Of a DNA stretch of 64,000 bases, positions 38,241 to 47,429 are shown in pieces (the stretch's first letter is position 1; the number at the start of each line of letters is the position of its first letter). This DNA comes from Paenibacillus sp. CC-CFT747 (GTDB lineage: Bacteria > Bacillota > Bacilli > Paenibacillales > NBRC-103111), in the NCBI GenBank assembly GCA_030323305.1, contig CP106741.1, positions 253,001-317,000 on the forward strand. Reading direction: 5' to 3'. The position numbers and the translations under genes are program-made. The notes under the pieces were generated by a model, which saw nothing but the letters and a program-made list of their open reading frames with translations, did no database searches and was not told the DNA's origin.

Positions 38241-38980
38241 CGCCTAACACGCCCTGGGTTTTCATGATATCCTGAAAAAATTGCTGCCGGGTCTGATCTC
38301 CTTTGTTCAGCTGCGTATACACCAGCCCGTCCTTAATGAAGACAACCCGCCCGCTGTAGGAAGCCGCAACGGGGTCGTGGGTCACCATGACGATGGTGGC
38401 GCAGCGGTCCCGGTTCAGTAGGCTCAGCTTGTGAAGCAAATCGGAGGCGGACTTGGAATCGAGGGCTCCCGTAGGCTCGTCGGCGAAGATCAGACTTGGT
38501 TCATGAATGAAGGCTCGCGCAGCGGACGTCCGCTGCTTCTGTCCACCTGAAATTTCGTTCGGGTATTTGTCCTGTACCTCCAGAATACCGAGCTCCTCCG
38601 CTATTTCCTCGAATTTCATAAGAGCCTGCTTTCTAGGCAAACGCGAGAGAGAGCGGCAGGAGCACGTTCTCCTTTACGGTCAGCGTGTCGAGAAGATGAT
38701 ACTCCTGAAAAATGAAGCCGAGGTGCCTCTTGCGGAATTCAGCGAGCTGCTTCTCCTTCATGGCCGTCATTTCGGTTCCTTGTATCGTAACGGTTCCCAG
38801 GCTGGCCATATCAATGGAGGAAAGAACATTAAGCAGCGTGGATTTGCCCGATCCTGACGCCCCCATAATGCTCACGAACTCTCCTTCGTCCATTCGCAGG
38901 TCGATCCCCTTCAGAACCTCCTGCTTGTTGTACTTGGTGCCGAAGCTTTTATGAATCTTAACGGCTTCGAGAATAGGCAT
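38218..38980 (-). CDS. bceA: BceA-type ABC ATPase (frameshifted)
   Basis: About 254 residues of the LolD/MacB-like ATPase group. Walker [10 protein letters not shown], signature ISGGQKQR, Walker [13 protein letters not shown] and switch His in MVTHDP are all present. Note [13 protein letters not shown], where the family norm is V after QR. Frame break near 38639-38641 at [13 protein letters not shown]; it needs a base removed or two added, so it differs from the other breaks. ATG behind AAAGGAG. It is expressed from the promoter downstream of the BceR site and pairs with the following permease. Confidence 0.9.
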
Positions 38981-39011
38981 GGTTGTCGACTCCTTTGGCT
39001 TGATAGACTCC

Positions 39012-39089
39012 ATTATAGAGGGAGAGCGGGGCCATCTCCTTCGATCGGCCTAACAAATAAGAGAAGCATGTGACATTGTTGTCACATGC
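39012..39089 (-). promoter_or_regulatory. BceR-type operator and bceAB promoter
   Basis: A perfect 10-bp inverted repeat GCATGTGACA-N4-TGTCACATGC occupies 39066-39089 and contains the published BceR-family pattern TNACA-N4-TGTNA. It overlaps the bceS stop codon. A -10 TATAAT (39017-39012) lies about 60 bp downstream with no good -35, as expected for an activator-dependent promoter. Confidence 0.85.
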
Positions 39090-40086
39090 CGGTGATTTCG
39101 CTGTAAGCATTGCGGCGGGCAAAAAGCAGCGTGAAGGTGGACCCTTCCCCCAGCCGGGACACGGACTGAAGGGTGATCCCGAGAGGCTCGGCCGCTTGTC
39201 GGGACAAATACAGTCCCATTCCTGTGGCCGCGGTCCCGTCGTGCCGGGTCGTCGAGGTGAAGCCCTTGTCGAAGATACGCGTAAGGTCCCTCGGGTCGAT
39301 TCCCCTCCCGTGATCCGTTATTTGTATTACGTGACGCTCCTCCCTCCAGCAGCTTCGGATGACAATGTCCGAGGCTTCGCTGTATTTGACCGCGTTCGAC
39401 AGCAGCTGGCGGAGGATGAAGGCGAGCCATTTGGCGTCGCTCCATACCTCGGTTACCTCCAGCTGCAGATCGAAGCCGATTCCTTTCGCCATGCACCATG
39501 CCTGCAGGGTCCTGATCTCGTGATGGAGAATCGTTTCCAGGTGTACCTTCTCGATATACAGATCGTTCTCGATAAACGTGATCCGTTTCTGGTGCAGCTG
39601 CTGGTCCAGCAGCAAATGGATACGCAGCCATTCATAGGTGAGCTGGCTTTTTAAGGGTCCGGATTCCATACGTCCGATCATGAGATGCATAGCCGTCAGC
39701 GGGGTTTTGACCTCGTGAATCCAGGAAAGCAGCTCGTCCTTCTCCCGTTCCACGGCCGTAAGGTGGCGGGAAGCCAGCTGTCTTAGGCGGTCAGCCTGAT
39801 CGGTGATCGTCCCGGCCGCAAGTTCTTCAAAGGGACTGGACGGCTTTGCGATTGTGGCAGGATCCCAATTGTTTTCCCGATCTGCCAAGCTTCGATAGAA
39901 TCGGGTCTCCTTGGGATAGCGGAGCAGGAGAAAGCCAGCGAAGAAGAGAAGGGAGAGAAATACGAAGTAGCTCGCGGAAGCAAGAGAGACGGCTGGGTCC
40001 AGACAGGCCAGGAAAAGAAACAGAAGCTGAACGGCCAGAACTAGCACGATCCAACTTAGCCTTTCCCGCACGAATCGTTTAATCAT
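39082..40086 (-). CDS. bceS: BceS-type intramembrane-sensing histidine kinase
   Basis: 334 residues, intact. Two transmembrane helices (about 10-30 and 38-57) with only a few residues between them, which is the intramembrane-sensing layout that depends on the ABC transporter for stimulus detection. HisKA has the BceS-type box SWIHEVKTPLTAM; the HATPase shows NAVKYSEAS, DHGRGIDP and GMGLYLSRQAAE. The start overlaps bceR by 8 bp and the stop lies within the BceR operator. Phosphorylates the upstream-encoded regulator in response to BceAB activity. Confidence 0.93.
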   Translation of the reverse strand: MIKRFVRERLSWIVLVLAVQLLFLFLACLDPAVSLASASYFVFLSLLFFAGFLLLRYPKETRFYRSLADRENNWDPATIAKPSSPFEELAAGTITDQADRLRQLASRHLTAVEREKDELLSWIHEVKTPLTAMHLMIGRMESGPLKSQLTYEWLRIHLLLDQQLHQKRITFIENDLYIEKVHLETILHHEIRTLQAWCMAKGIGFDLQLEVTEVWSDAKWLAFILRQLLSNAVKYSEASDIVIRSCWREERHVIQITDHGRGIDPRDLTRIFDKGFTSTTRHDGTAATGMGLYLSRQAAEPLGITLQSVSRLGEGSTFTLLFARRNAYSEITGM

Positions 40087-40786
40087 ACAAGGTCTCCTGG
40101 TCTACCGCCCGATAGCCTTGCCCGATTTTGGTCTCAATAAAAGACTCCAGTCCCAGCTCTTCCAGCCGTTTGCGCAGCCGGTTTACGTTCACGGTCAACG
40201 TATTGTCGCTGATGAACCGCTTATCCTCCCACAGGCTGTGAATGAGGTGATCGCGCGAAACGATCCGGTTCTTCTGCTCCAGGAGGAGCTTCAAGATGAA
40301 GATTTCATTGCGGGTCAGCTCAATGGATCCCCGATCGTTGGTAACGGTGTTTTTTTCGTAGTCGACGGCGGCCCCGCACCAGGTTTTGAGTTGAACGGGT
40401 CCGGTATTATAGTTATAGACACGGCGCAGGGTTGCTTGGATCTTTGCAACCAGCACCTCAAAATGGAACGGCTTCCGGATGTAATCGTCCGCTCCGAGCT
40501 GCATGGACATCACAATGTCGGTCGGATGATCGCGGGAGGATAGGAAAAGGATCGGAACATTCGACACCGACCGGATCATCCGGCACCAATGGAATCCGTC
40601 AAACTTTGGAAGCTGGATGTCGATGATGACAAGATCCGGCTGGACCGCTGAGAATTCCCGGAGGACCGTACGGAAATCTTTAATGCCATGCACTTCGTAC
40701 TCCCAATGAGAGAGACGTTTTTGGATTTCGGCGAACAAAGTCGCATCGTCTTCAATAAGCAGCAATTGGAACAAAGAAATCACCAC
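40079..40786 (-). CDS. bceR: BceR-type OmpR family response regulator
   Basis: 235 residues. Receiver domain with acidic pair in LLIEDD, phosphoacceptor Asp in LVIIDIQLP and Lys in YIRKPFH; a C-terminal winged helix (SIELTRNEIFILKLLLEQ; NVNRLRKRLEELG). First gene of the bceR-bceS-bceA-bceB unit. The start is GTG with a weak ribosome site (AGGTGTG); an adjacent GTG or a TTG five codons in are alternatives. The matching operator upstream of bceA supports regulation of the transporter by this protein. Confidence 0.92.
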   Translation of the reverse strand: MVISLFQLLLIEDDATLFAEIQKRLSHWEYEVHGIKDFRTVLREFSAVQPDLVIIDIQLPKFDGFHWCRMIRSVSNVPILFLSSRDHPTDIVMSMQLGADDYIRKPFHFEVLVAKIQATLRRVYNYNTGPVQLKTWCGAAVDYEKNTVTNDRGSIELTRNEIFILKLLLEQKNRIVSRDHLIHSLWEDKRFISDNTLTVNVNRLRKRLEELGLESFIETKIGQGYRAVDQETLYD

Positions 40787-41064
40787 ACCTGTTTTCGGTT
40801 GAAGGACCGCTACTTCCTTCCTGCCCGGGTCCTTTTATCTTGCAAGGCAGATCCACTAAAGTGTAACATCCGCGTTTTCGAAAGGGAAATCCGCTTCACA
40901 GGAACGGTGAGGGAATTGTCCCTTTTGCTTCGCATTTTCATCCTGGAACAAAGGAAGCCCGGCGGCTCCGAAGAGCCCCGGGCTACTGTGTGGAAAGCGG
41001 GGAAGCATCCCCGCCGGCGGTCCGCCGGCATCCCTTCCTTGACCTCGGATCTCACCGATACTGC
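40787..41064. other. Intergenic region with two hairpins
   Basis: 278 bp between bceR and the arsR-type gene, both on the minus strand. GCGGGG/ATCCCCGC (40997-41014) and GCCGGCGG/CCGCCGGC (41013-41029) are adjacent stems. The first is followed by TTT on the minus strand and may terminate the SDR-arsR transcript. The bceR promoter should lie near 40800-40870, but I cannot pick out its elements. Confidence 0.45.
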
Positions 41065-41370
41065 TTATAAAAGACACTCTTCCTCCACCAGGCGGATGAG
41101 CTCCTTCATCTTCTCCACGGAAGGAACCAGCGACAGGAAATAGTAGCGCTGGGTGCCCAGCTGCTCCACGGCCACCAGGCCGGTCTCCCTCATGATCTTG
41201 AGATGATGGGAGATGGCAGGCCGGGACAGCCGGGAATGCTCCGCAATTTCGTTCACACTGAGCCGCTCCTTCTCCACCAGAAGCAGGATGATGTCCTGCC
41301 GTGCCGGGTCGCTCAGCGCCTGGAACAGAGGAATGCAGGAGCGGAACGTCTCCATGGCCCTTTGGCCCAT
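41065..41370 (-). CDS. ArsR family transcriptional regulator
   Basis: 101 residues. The winged helix is typical (LSVNEIAEHSRLSRPAISHH with the recognition helix, then GLVAVEQLGTQRYYFL). No Cys-rich metal site is visible, so it is not an obvious metal sensor. ATG behind AAAGGAGG. It is the second gene after an SDR dehydrogenase on the same strand, 23 bp downstream, and the nested palindrome upstream of that gene is its likely operator. Confidence 0.9.
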   Translation of the reverse strand: MGQRAMETFRSCIPLFQALSDPARQDIILLLVEKERLSVNEIAEHSRLSRPAISHHLKIMRETGLVAVEQLGTQRYYFLSLVPSVEKMKELIRLVEEECLL

Positions 41371-41393
41371 AGCGGTCGCCTCCTTTCCACGGG

Positions 41394-42173
41394 CTACCGG
41401 CTCTCCGCTTGAAGCTGGCGGACGAAGGCCGTCACCACGCGCCTCGGCAGGAACCGGGAGGCCTTGACCATCATTCTATTCCGGAGGCCGGGAATGACAA
41501 TCCGTTTGCCTTTCAGCAGCCCGTGGTAGCCGGCCCGCGAGACGGTGCCGACATCCATAACCCCCATCTTGAACAGCTTGGAGGACTCCAGGTTGGCTCT
41601 CTTCTCGAACCCGGTAGCCGTCGCCCCCGGACAAAGGGCGGTGACGGTCACACCGGTCCCTTGAAGCTCATTGGCCAGCGCTTCACTGAAGGACAGCACA
41701 TAGGCCTTGGTGGCATAGTAGACGGCCATGAGCGGACCAGGTTGAAAAGCCGCGAGAGATGCAACATTAAGAATACGTCCCCTTCCCCGCGAAACCATCC
41801 CGCGGACGGCGAGCTTCGTCAGATGAGTCAGGGCGGAGACGTTCAGGTCGATCATATTCAGCTCGTCGGTCAGGTCCGTCTCTGCAAAGGGGCCGTACAG
41901 CCCGTACCCCGCATTGTTGACGAGAATGTCAATGGTCAAGCCTAGGGCTTCCACGGCGTTCCACAAAGCCTCGACGTTCTCCCGGCCCGCTACGTTTTGC
42001 GGCAGCACCGTAACCGAGATGCCGTGCCGCTTCTCAAGATCGCGCTTGATCTCCTCCAGCTTGTCCGCGCTTCTTGCCGCCAGAACCAGGTCGTACCCAT
42101 CTTTAGCAAATAGCCCCGCCAGCTCCATACCAATTCCTCCGGACGCACCGGTAATCAGGACGGTTTCCTTCAC
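41394..42173 (-). CDS. Short-chain dehydrogenase/reductase (SDR)
   Basis: 259 residues. NAD(P)-binding TGASGGIGMELA, structural NNAGYG, catalytic Ser in VASLAAF and the Y-x3-K pair in YYATKAY. It is the classical SDR fold with a basic C-terminal segment (MMVKASRFLPRRVV) seen in DltE-like members. Substrate unknown. GTG start behind GAGGAG. It forms an operon with the ArsR-type regulator and is preceded by a palindromic operator. Confidence 0.9.
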   Translation of the reverse strand: MKETVLITGASGGIGMELAGLFAKDGYDLVLAARSADKLEEIKRDLEKRHGISVTVLPQNVAGRENVEALWNAVEALGLTIDILVNNAGYGLYGPFAETDLTDELNMIDLNVSALTHLTKLAVRGMVSRGRGRILNVASLAAFQPGPLMAVYYATKAYVLSFSEALANELQGTGVTVTALCPGATATGFEKRANLESSKLFKMGVMDVGTVSRAGYHGLLKGKRIVIPGLRNRMMVKASRFLPRRVVTAFVRQLQAESR

Positions 42174-42196
42174 ACTGCCACACTCCTCTATGTCAA

Positions 42197-42234
42197 TAGG
42201 TTTAAAGTTTTAAACGTTTAAGCATTTAAACCTA
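42197..42234 (-). promoter_or_regulatory. Nested palindrome upstream of SDR-arsR operon
   Basis: Outer arms TAGGTTTAAA (42197-42206) and TTTAAACCTA (42225-42234), with an inner palindrome TTAAACGTTTAA between them. A+T-rich and only about 25 bp before the GTG start. Likely operator of the ArsR-type protein encoded second in the operon. Confidence 0.7.
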
Positions 42235-42290
42235 TCATAGCGAAGCCGACGTCAAAAAACCAGGCCTATTTCCTGGAACGAGACCTGAGC

Positions 42291-42313
42291 TTCATTGGCG
42301 GATAAGGCACCAG
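42291..42313 (+). repeat. Partial palindromic repeat element, copy D
   Basis: CATTGGCGGATAAGGCACCAG matches one terminal end of the element at 48889-48986 (ATTTGCGGATAAGGCACTAG) at 17 of 20 aligned positions. The other end is not present, so this is a remnant. Confidence 0.5.
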
Positions 42314-42459
42314 GCGCGGCCCCACCCAGGGTACCCGACCCGAAAAGGCGATGACCTCCCGCTGCCTTCCGGGTCTGGGTATGCCAAAAGGCAGCCAGAT
42401 CGGTTCGTATCGCTGCTTACGCACCATACGAACGAATCAGGCGGCCGCTGTGGACCCCA

Positions 42460-43763
42460 TTAAGCGGAGCCTTTTCCCGCCGGCAAAACCGGCTCCCCCA
42501 GCCCTTTGACCGGCCGCGTTCCCGCCGCCAGCCGTCTTTCCTGCACGGTATAGTAGGCGGTCAGCAGCAGGGAAAGTGCTCCGAAGACGAGCACCATGTG
42601 CTTAAACCCGATGGTGTCGAGCAGAAACCCGGTGCCTAGCAGCACCACCTGGAACAGGACCCGGTCGAACATCGCCCGGAAGGAGAAGAACCGCCCATGG
42701 TACTCCTTCGGGATTCCCGTCTGAAAGATAGTCGCGACTACCGGGAAGAAGCCCCCGCACAAAGCCCGAACAAGCCGAAGGAGACCATAGACAGGATCCG
42801 TTGGTCCCCGAAGAAGAGGGACAACTGGGCAACGGCAATCAGGAGGGAGAAAACGAGCAGCCTCCGTAGCATACTGCCCTGGCTGAAGAAGCGCTTGACG
42901 AGCAGGGCCCCGAGGATAAAGCAGGTTCCCTCCACCGTGTACAGCAGGCCCTTGATCTGCACGTTGTTCTGCAGCTCGCTGATGTTGATGACCATCAGGT
43001 TGAAGCCGCCGATGAACAGGGTGGGTACGATCGTCAGCAGGAGCGCCGACTTCACGACAGGCATCGTCTTCAACAGAGGCAAGATCTCGGCGAAGCCGCC
43101 CGTTCTGCGCTTGCTTGCCCTGCCCTTCCGGCCGCTTGCCGGCTCCTCCAGCTTCTTGCCTGTCTCTTCAACGGAAGGGACCTCCATCCCGGAGAGTGAA
43201 GCCGGTTCCCGTACGCTTAGGAACCAGGTGGCGATCTGGAGCAGAACGTAGGCCACAAGAGAAGCCATGTACAGCGTATACAGGCTCATCACGGCGAGCA
43301 TCGCCCCTCCGAGAGCGGTGCCGAGAATCCGAGAAACGGTGCCCACGTTCATGTGCACGCCGTTCATGGCGAGAAGCTCTTCCTCCTTCACGACCATCGG
43401 CACCAGTGCCTGCAGCGCCGGAAAGTAGAAGGCGGCCGAGATTTGCAGAACCACCGCAAAGACCACCATCCAGCCTACGGAGGAATAGTGAAGCGCCAGA
43501 AACATGAACGCCACGCTCAGCATCCGGCCCAATCCTGCGTAGAGGAGCACCGTCTTTTTGCGGCTCGCATCAATCACTCTTCCCGCCAGAGGACCCACCA
43601 GCACCCCCGCCAGCAGCCCGGCAAATAAGATAAGGGACTTCATAAAGTCCGACGGCACATACCGCTGCATAAATTCCAAATTGGCGATGATGGACATCCA
43701 TAGCCCGAGGCCGGCCACCATTTCACCCGACCATATAATCCACACGTTGCGGTTTCTCCACAT
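42460..43763 (-). CDS. MFS transporter (frameshifted)
   Basis: About 435 residues, twelve predicted transmembrane helices with a charged central loop (about 205-225, rich in Lys/Arg/Glu). The loop-2/3 motif appears as GPLAGRVIDASRKK. Resembles the multidrug/macrolide-type group of major facilitator exporters that begin MWRNRNVWIIWSGE; substrate not readable. One base is missing from C5 at 42752-42756, leaving the last three helices in another frame. The ypsA gene lies 3 bp upstream on the same strand, so the two may be co-transcribed. Confidence 0.88.
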
Positions 43764-43766
43764 AAG

Positions 43767-44330
43767 CTAACCTTCCTGTCCGTCGAAATCGGGGAGCTGT
43801 TCCTCCGCCGTACTCTGCAAGTCCTCCGCCGTGATCGTAAGAATCGGGTATTCATAATGCTCGGCATGCGACCGGGCCAGCTCCTTCAGAAAACGCGGGG
43901 ACCCTTCCATGTCTTCGTCATATACCAGAAGAAGCCCGTCGGAGTTCCGGAGGAGGAATTTGTTCGTTTCCTTGAACTGCCACGGCCCTTCGTATTTTTT
44001 ATGGGAAACGCTGTTCACGTAATCGGCCTTTCTCAGCATTTCCTGGTAGCACTCCTTTTTGTCATCCTTCCATCTTTCCTCCTGCTCCAGAAAAGGCGTG
44101 ATGACCGCAAGCCGGAGCTCGGGATAGTCCTCCTTAAGCTCGAGAACGGCCTCTGCCGCCCAAAGCTCCACGCCCCACTGCCCGCTTACGATTACCCATT
44201 CCAGGCCTTCGTCGAGCAGGGCTTCGATGCGCTTGCGAAGCGCTTTTTTGATAATGGGGATGCCTTCGTGCTTGAGGGAATAAATGCCGAGCTCCGCCGC
44301 CTTATATCCGGTTACCAATACCGTCTTCAA
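43767..44330 (-). CDS. ypsA: YpsA family (DUF1273, SLOG fold) protein
   Basis: 187 residues from a TTG start with GGAGGG upstream. VTGYKAAELGIY at the start, VIVSGQWGVELWAAE and LLVYDEDMEGSP are the conserved nucleotide-pocket segments of the YpsA/DUF1273 family, a SLOG-superfamily fold. In B. subtilis YpsA affects cell division when overproduced; the ligand is unknown. Cytoplasmic. It directly precedes the MFS transporter gene. Confidence 0.88.
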   Translation of the reverse strand: MKTVLVTGYKAAELGIYSLKHEGIPIIKKALRKRIEALLDEGLEWVIVSGQWGVELWAAEAVLELKEDYPELRLAVITPFLEQEERWKDDKKECYQEMLRKADYVNSVSHKKYEGPWQFKETNKFLLRNSDGLLLVYDEDMEGSPRFLKELARSHAEHYEYPILTITAEDLQSTAEEQLPDFDGQEG

Positions 44331-44419
44331 GTCCGTCCCTCCTGTCTCTATACAGGGTAGCACAGCGGCGGCGTTTTGCAAGAGAAGGTTTAGGTATAAA
44401 AATGGCCGTTCAGGCCGAT

Positions 44420-44448
44420 TTGTCCACCCCGCTTCCTTCCGTTATAAT
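44420..44448 (+). promoter_or_regulatory. Sigma-A promoter of the small hypothetical gene
   Basis: -35 TTGTCC (44420-44425), 17-bp spacer, -10 TATAAT (44443-44448), 35 bp before the ATG of the gene at 44484. Confidence 0.75.
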
Positions 44449-44483
44449 GGGCAGCGAGAGATGGATAGAGGAGTGGGAGCCCC

Positions 44484-44807
44484 ATGAACGCCAAAGAAAG
44501 AGAAGAAGCCATAATCCGCAGCTACCGGCAGGACGAGGAGATGATGATCCTGGTCTTCGCCCAATGGTGCGTCAACCACGGCCTGGATCCGGAGGAACTC
44601 TACCTGCGAGCCTATCCGGACCAGGGAGCGAATCCGGCCCTGCAGCATGCCCTTTCCCTGACCGTTCCCAAGGAAGAAGCCGGCGTGCTAGAGGATGAGA
44701 CGGTGCTCAGCGTCATCGGCCTGTTCGGGAACGAGGACTTGGCTTTCGTCGTAACCGAGGAGATCGACCGGAGACGGGCTCGCCGAACCTCCTCCAAGAA
44801 CCGTTAG
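44484..44807 (+). CDS. Conserved small hypothetical protein
   Basis: 107 residues with a good ribosome site (GGGAG), a well-formed promoter and a strong terminator, so a genuine single gene. Acidic, soluble and mostly helical; QWCVNHGLDPEELYLRAYP is the most distinctive segment. The C-terminus is basic (RRRARRTSSKNR). No family recognised. Confidence 0.8.
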   Translation: MNAKEREEAIIRSYRQDEEMMILVFAQWCVNHGLDPEELYLRAYPDQGANPALQHALSLTVPKEEAGVLEDETVLSVIGLFGNEDLAFVVTEEIDRRRARRTSSKNR

Positions 44808-44821
44808 AGCTCTTCCCTATT

Positions 44822-44864
44822 AAAAAACGAAGCCGGCCCTCTAGAGGGTACGGCTTCGTTTTTT
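44822..44864. terminator. Bidirectional terminator
   Basis: AAAAAACGAAGCCG pairs with CGGCTTCGTTTTTT, with an inner CCCTCTAGAGGG stem. T6 on both strands, between the gene at 44484 and the convergent ABC permease gene. Confidence 0.9.
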
Positions 44865-44895
44865 CTCATGCCCGGTGGGAACATTGCCTTTCAGG

Positions 44896-46112
44896 TTAAG
44901 CCAGGATGTCCCGCCGCGTGAACAGATAATAGCCCAGAAGGTACATCCCCGCCGACCAGGCCAGGAGGATGAGGAGGCTTTCGGAAAGCGTGGTCGACAC
45001 GCCGAAGCTCTGGTAAACCTCTCCGGACCAGACGCGGCCGAGGTCAAAATGAGTCGTCGCCAGTCCCTTCAGGAAGCCCATCCCCCGGGCCGTGCCTTGG
45101 ATGACCAGTCCCATGACGACAACGCCCATGGCCAGTCCGGTACTGACGGCAGCCGACCGGACGAGCACCGAGGCGAAGAAGCCGAGGCCGGTCATCACGA
45201 CCGTTGCCAATACGGTCAAGAGCAGACTGACCAGGAAGTAGGTGCTGGCGGACACGATGTACGCGAGGCTCGGGTCAATCACCGTCACGTCCACCATACG
45301 GCCATCCATTATTTCCTGGACTTTGTAATAATTGACCCCTACCGCTTCAGGGTTATCCGCTCCATCTGCCCCGAACAAGACGTAGGACAAGCCTGCAATG
45401 ACAGCTAGCAGGATCGTTACGACCACGGCGGACGCTGTTACGGAGGTGAGGAATTTGCCCAGGTAAATCCTCCTCGGGAAACCGGGCGGATCAGCAGCAG
45501 CTTCACCGTCCCCGAGGTCATTTCCCCGGAAATGATGTCAGAGACGAGGAGAACGCAGAGCATGGGGATGAACAGGATCGGACCGATCTCCATGAAATCC
45601 TTCATGGCCCGCCACATCGTCATTCCTTCCCCAAAGCGGGTATCGTTGACCGCCACCCGGTTCTCGAGTAGGTAGTAGGCCTTCTTAAGTTCGAGCTCCA
45701 GGCTTCCGTGAGAATTCTTCTGCTCGGGCGGCAGGGAAGCCAGGGATTCCTTCAGCTGGGCGACCCGGCTCTTCGCCTTCTCCTCATTGAAGGCCGCAGG
45801 CTCGTTCGAGGCGTTAGCGAGCTCCTCGAGCTCCTTCTTCCTGGCGGTCAGGGACTCCTCCATCGATTGGCGTTCTGCTCCTGCCAGCTTCTTGTCTTCG
45901 GCCAATGCCCGCTCCGTGTCTTGAATCCATCGTTCCAGCTGCTGCCTCTGGTATTCCGGGCTGTTATAAAGGCTGAGCTGCCTCGCGTGCCTGTATTCCA
46001 CCGCCAGGAAGAAGGCGGCTATGCCGAGTCCCAGCAGCAGCACGATCAGAAATCTTTTTCTTCGGAGAAGCTTGATCCATTCGTTGCGGACTACATCCAG
46101 GCATTCGCTCAT
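44896..46112 (-). CDS. ABC-2 type permease with coiled-coil extracytoplasmic domain (frameshifted)
   Basis: About 405 residues. An N-terminal helix (20-40) is followed by a long charged coiled coil (about 55-150, Glu/Lys/Gln-rich heptads), then five transmembrane helices. SGEMTSGTVKLLLIRPVSR is the conserved ABC-2 loop. The ATG overlaps the ATPase stop as ATGA. Frame break near 45478-45484 in the loop after RPVSR. With the upstream ATPase it forms a two-gene exporter; similar pairs handle bacitracin-like or lantibiotic compounds, but the substrate is unknown. Confidence 0.85.
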
Positions 46113-47029
46113 CCTTGGTTCCCTCCGGTAATTTCCAGAAACTTGTCCTCCAGCGACGTATTCTGCTCTTCCAGCCGGTGAATCGTAATGCCCCCGCTCA
46201 GCAAGGTCTTGAGCAGCGGGTTCAGCGATTCCGCAGGCGGCACCAGGGAAATCACGGCAGGGCTCACGAGCCGGGCCCGCACCTCGATCCCTTCCGCATC
46301 CAGGCAGGCCAACGCTTTCTCGGCCGAATCTACGTGGATCAGCAGGCGCCGGCCCTGCGACGGGTCGCCGAGCTCTCCAACCGCGGAGGTGAGCACCCAA
46401 CGGCCGTTCTGAATGACGCCGACCCGGTCGCACACCTGCTCAATCTCGCCCAACAGGTGCGACGAAAGGAGGATCGCTGTTCCCTCGGAAGCCAGCGTCC
46501 GGAGCAGCTGGCGGAACTCCCTCATGCCGGCCGGGTCCAGCCCGTTCGTCGGTTCGTCCAAGATGAGCAGGGAAGGCCGGTGAAACAGGGCCTGGGCAAG
46601 TCCCAGCCGCTGCCGCATCCCGAGGGAATAACGCTTGACCTTCTCCTGCAGGCGCTCCTCCAGGCCGACCAGCCGGGCCACCTCGCGGATGCGTTCGTCG
46701 GCTCCCTCCAAGCGGGACAGCCGGGCAAACTGCCTCAGGTTCTCCTCTCCGCTCAAGTACCCGTAGAGCTCCGGATTCTCGACTATGGCGCCGACACCGC
46801 GCATTGCCTCGCGACGGGCCTTGCGGACATCATGCCCGCAGATGGCAATGCTTCCCAACGACGGTTCGATCAGGCCGACCAGCATGCGGATCGTCGTCGT
46901 CTTCCCCGCCCCGTTCGGACCCAACAGACCGAAAATCTCTCCCTTTCCTATTTCAAAGGAAATCCCCTCCACCAGCGTTTTTCCGCCGATGGTTTTGCTG
47001 ATTCCCCGGACTGACAGCACCGCATTCAT
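46109..47029 (-). CDS. ABC transporter ATPase
   Basis: 306 residues, intact. Walker A GPNGAGKTT, signature YSLGMRQRLG, Walker B LLILDEPTNGLDP and switch His in LLSSHLLGE. The C-terminal 70 residues form the accessory domain of bacitracin-exporter-like (BcrA-type) ATPases. ATG behind AGGAGG. First gene of a two-gene minus-strand operon with the coiled-coil permease; no dedicated two-component system is adjacent. Confidence 0.92.
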   Translation of the reverse strand: MNAVLSVRGISKTIGGKTLVEGISFEIGKGEIFGLLGPNGAGKTTTIRMLVGLIEPSLGSIAICGHDVRKARREAMRGVGAIVENPELYGYLSGEENLRQFARLSRLEGADERIREVARLVGLEERLQEKVKRYSLGMRQRLGLAQALFHRPSLLILDEPTNGLDPAGMREFRQLLRTLASEGTAILLSSHLLGEIEQVCDRVGVIQNGRWVLTSAVGELGDPSQGRRLLIHVDSAEKALACLDAEGIEVRARLVSPAVISLVPPAESLNPLLKTLLSGGITIHRLEEQNTSLEDKFLEITGGNQG

Positions 47030-47320
47030 AAAGCTACCTCCTGGCTATGTACTTGATCCCGCACCCGGGTATTTATCGGGTGGACGCTTAGGAACCACAC
47101 CTGTCAATCCCTAAACGATTGTAGTCCCGGATAAGTTGCCTATCTACGGTTCTTTTTCAATAGACGGGCCTTGGAGGCGGATCCCCTGCACCTGTTTACG
47201 AGAAAAAGAGAAGCTAGGACGGAGAAGGAATGGATGAGTACCAAAAAAGGGCACTCCCTGCAAGGAAAAAAGGGAGCCTGGGAGGTCTCCGGGGAAACGA
47301 GGTCCGAATTCGTAGGACAA

Positions 47321-47346
47321 TAAAAAATAGGGCCTTTCGGCCCTAT
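47321..47346 (-). terminator. Terminator of the glycosylation operon
   Basis: ATAGGGCC / GGCCCTAT with a TTTC loop, followed on the minus strand by TTTTTTAT. About 140 bp past the gtrA-like stop. Confidence 0.8.
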
Positions 47347-47401
47347 GTCGATACGTCTTGATGATGCCCTATCCGCCGGGAAATCGCAGCCTCCAAGCGG
47401 G

Positions 47402-47429
47402 AACTAACTAACTAACTAACGAACGAACG
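47402..47429. repeat. Tetranucleotide repeat
   Basis: Four AACT units followed directly by three AACG units, 28 bp in all, downstream of the gtrA-like gene. Confidence 0.85.

Noticed and set aside
47119..47141. Fifth copy of the palindromic repeat
   Set aside because: Only CCGGATAAG is shared; neither the terminal CAC nor a second end is present.
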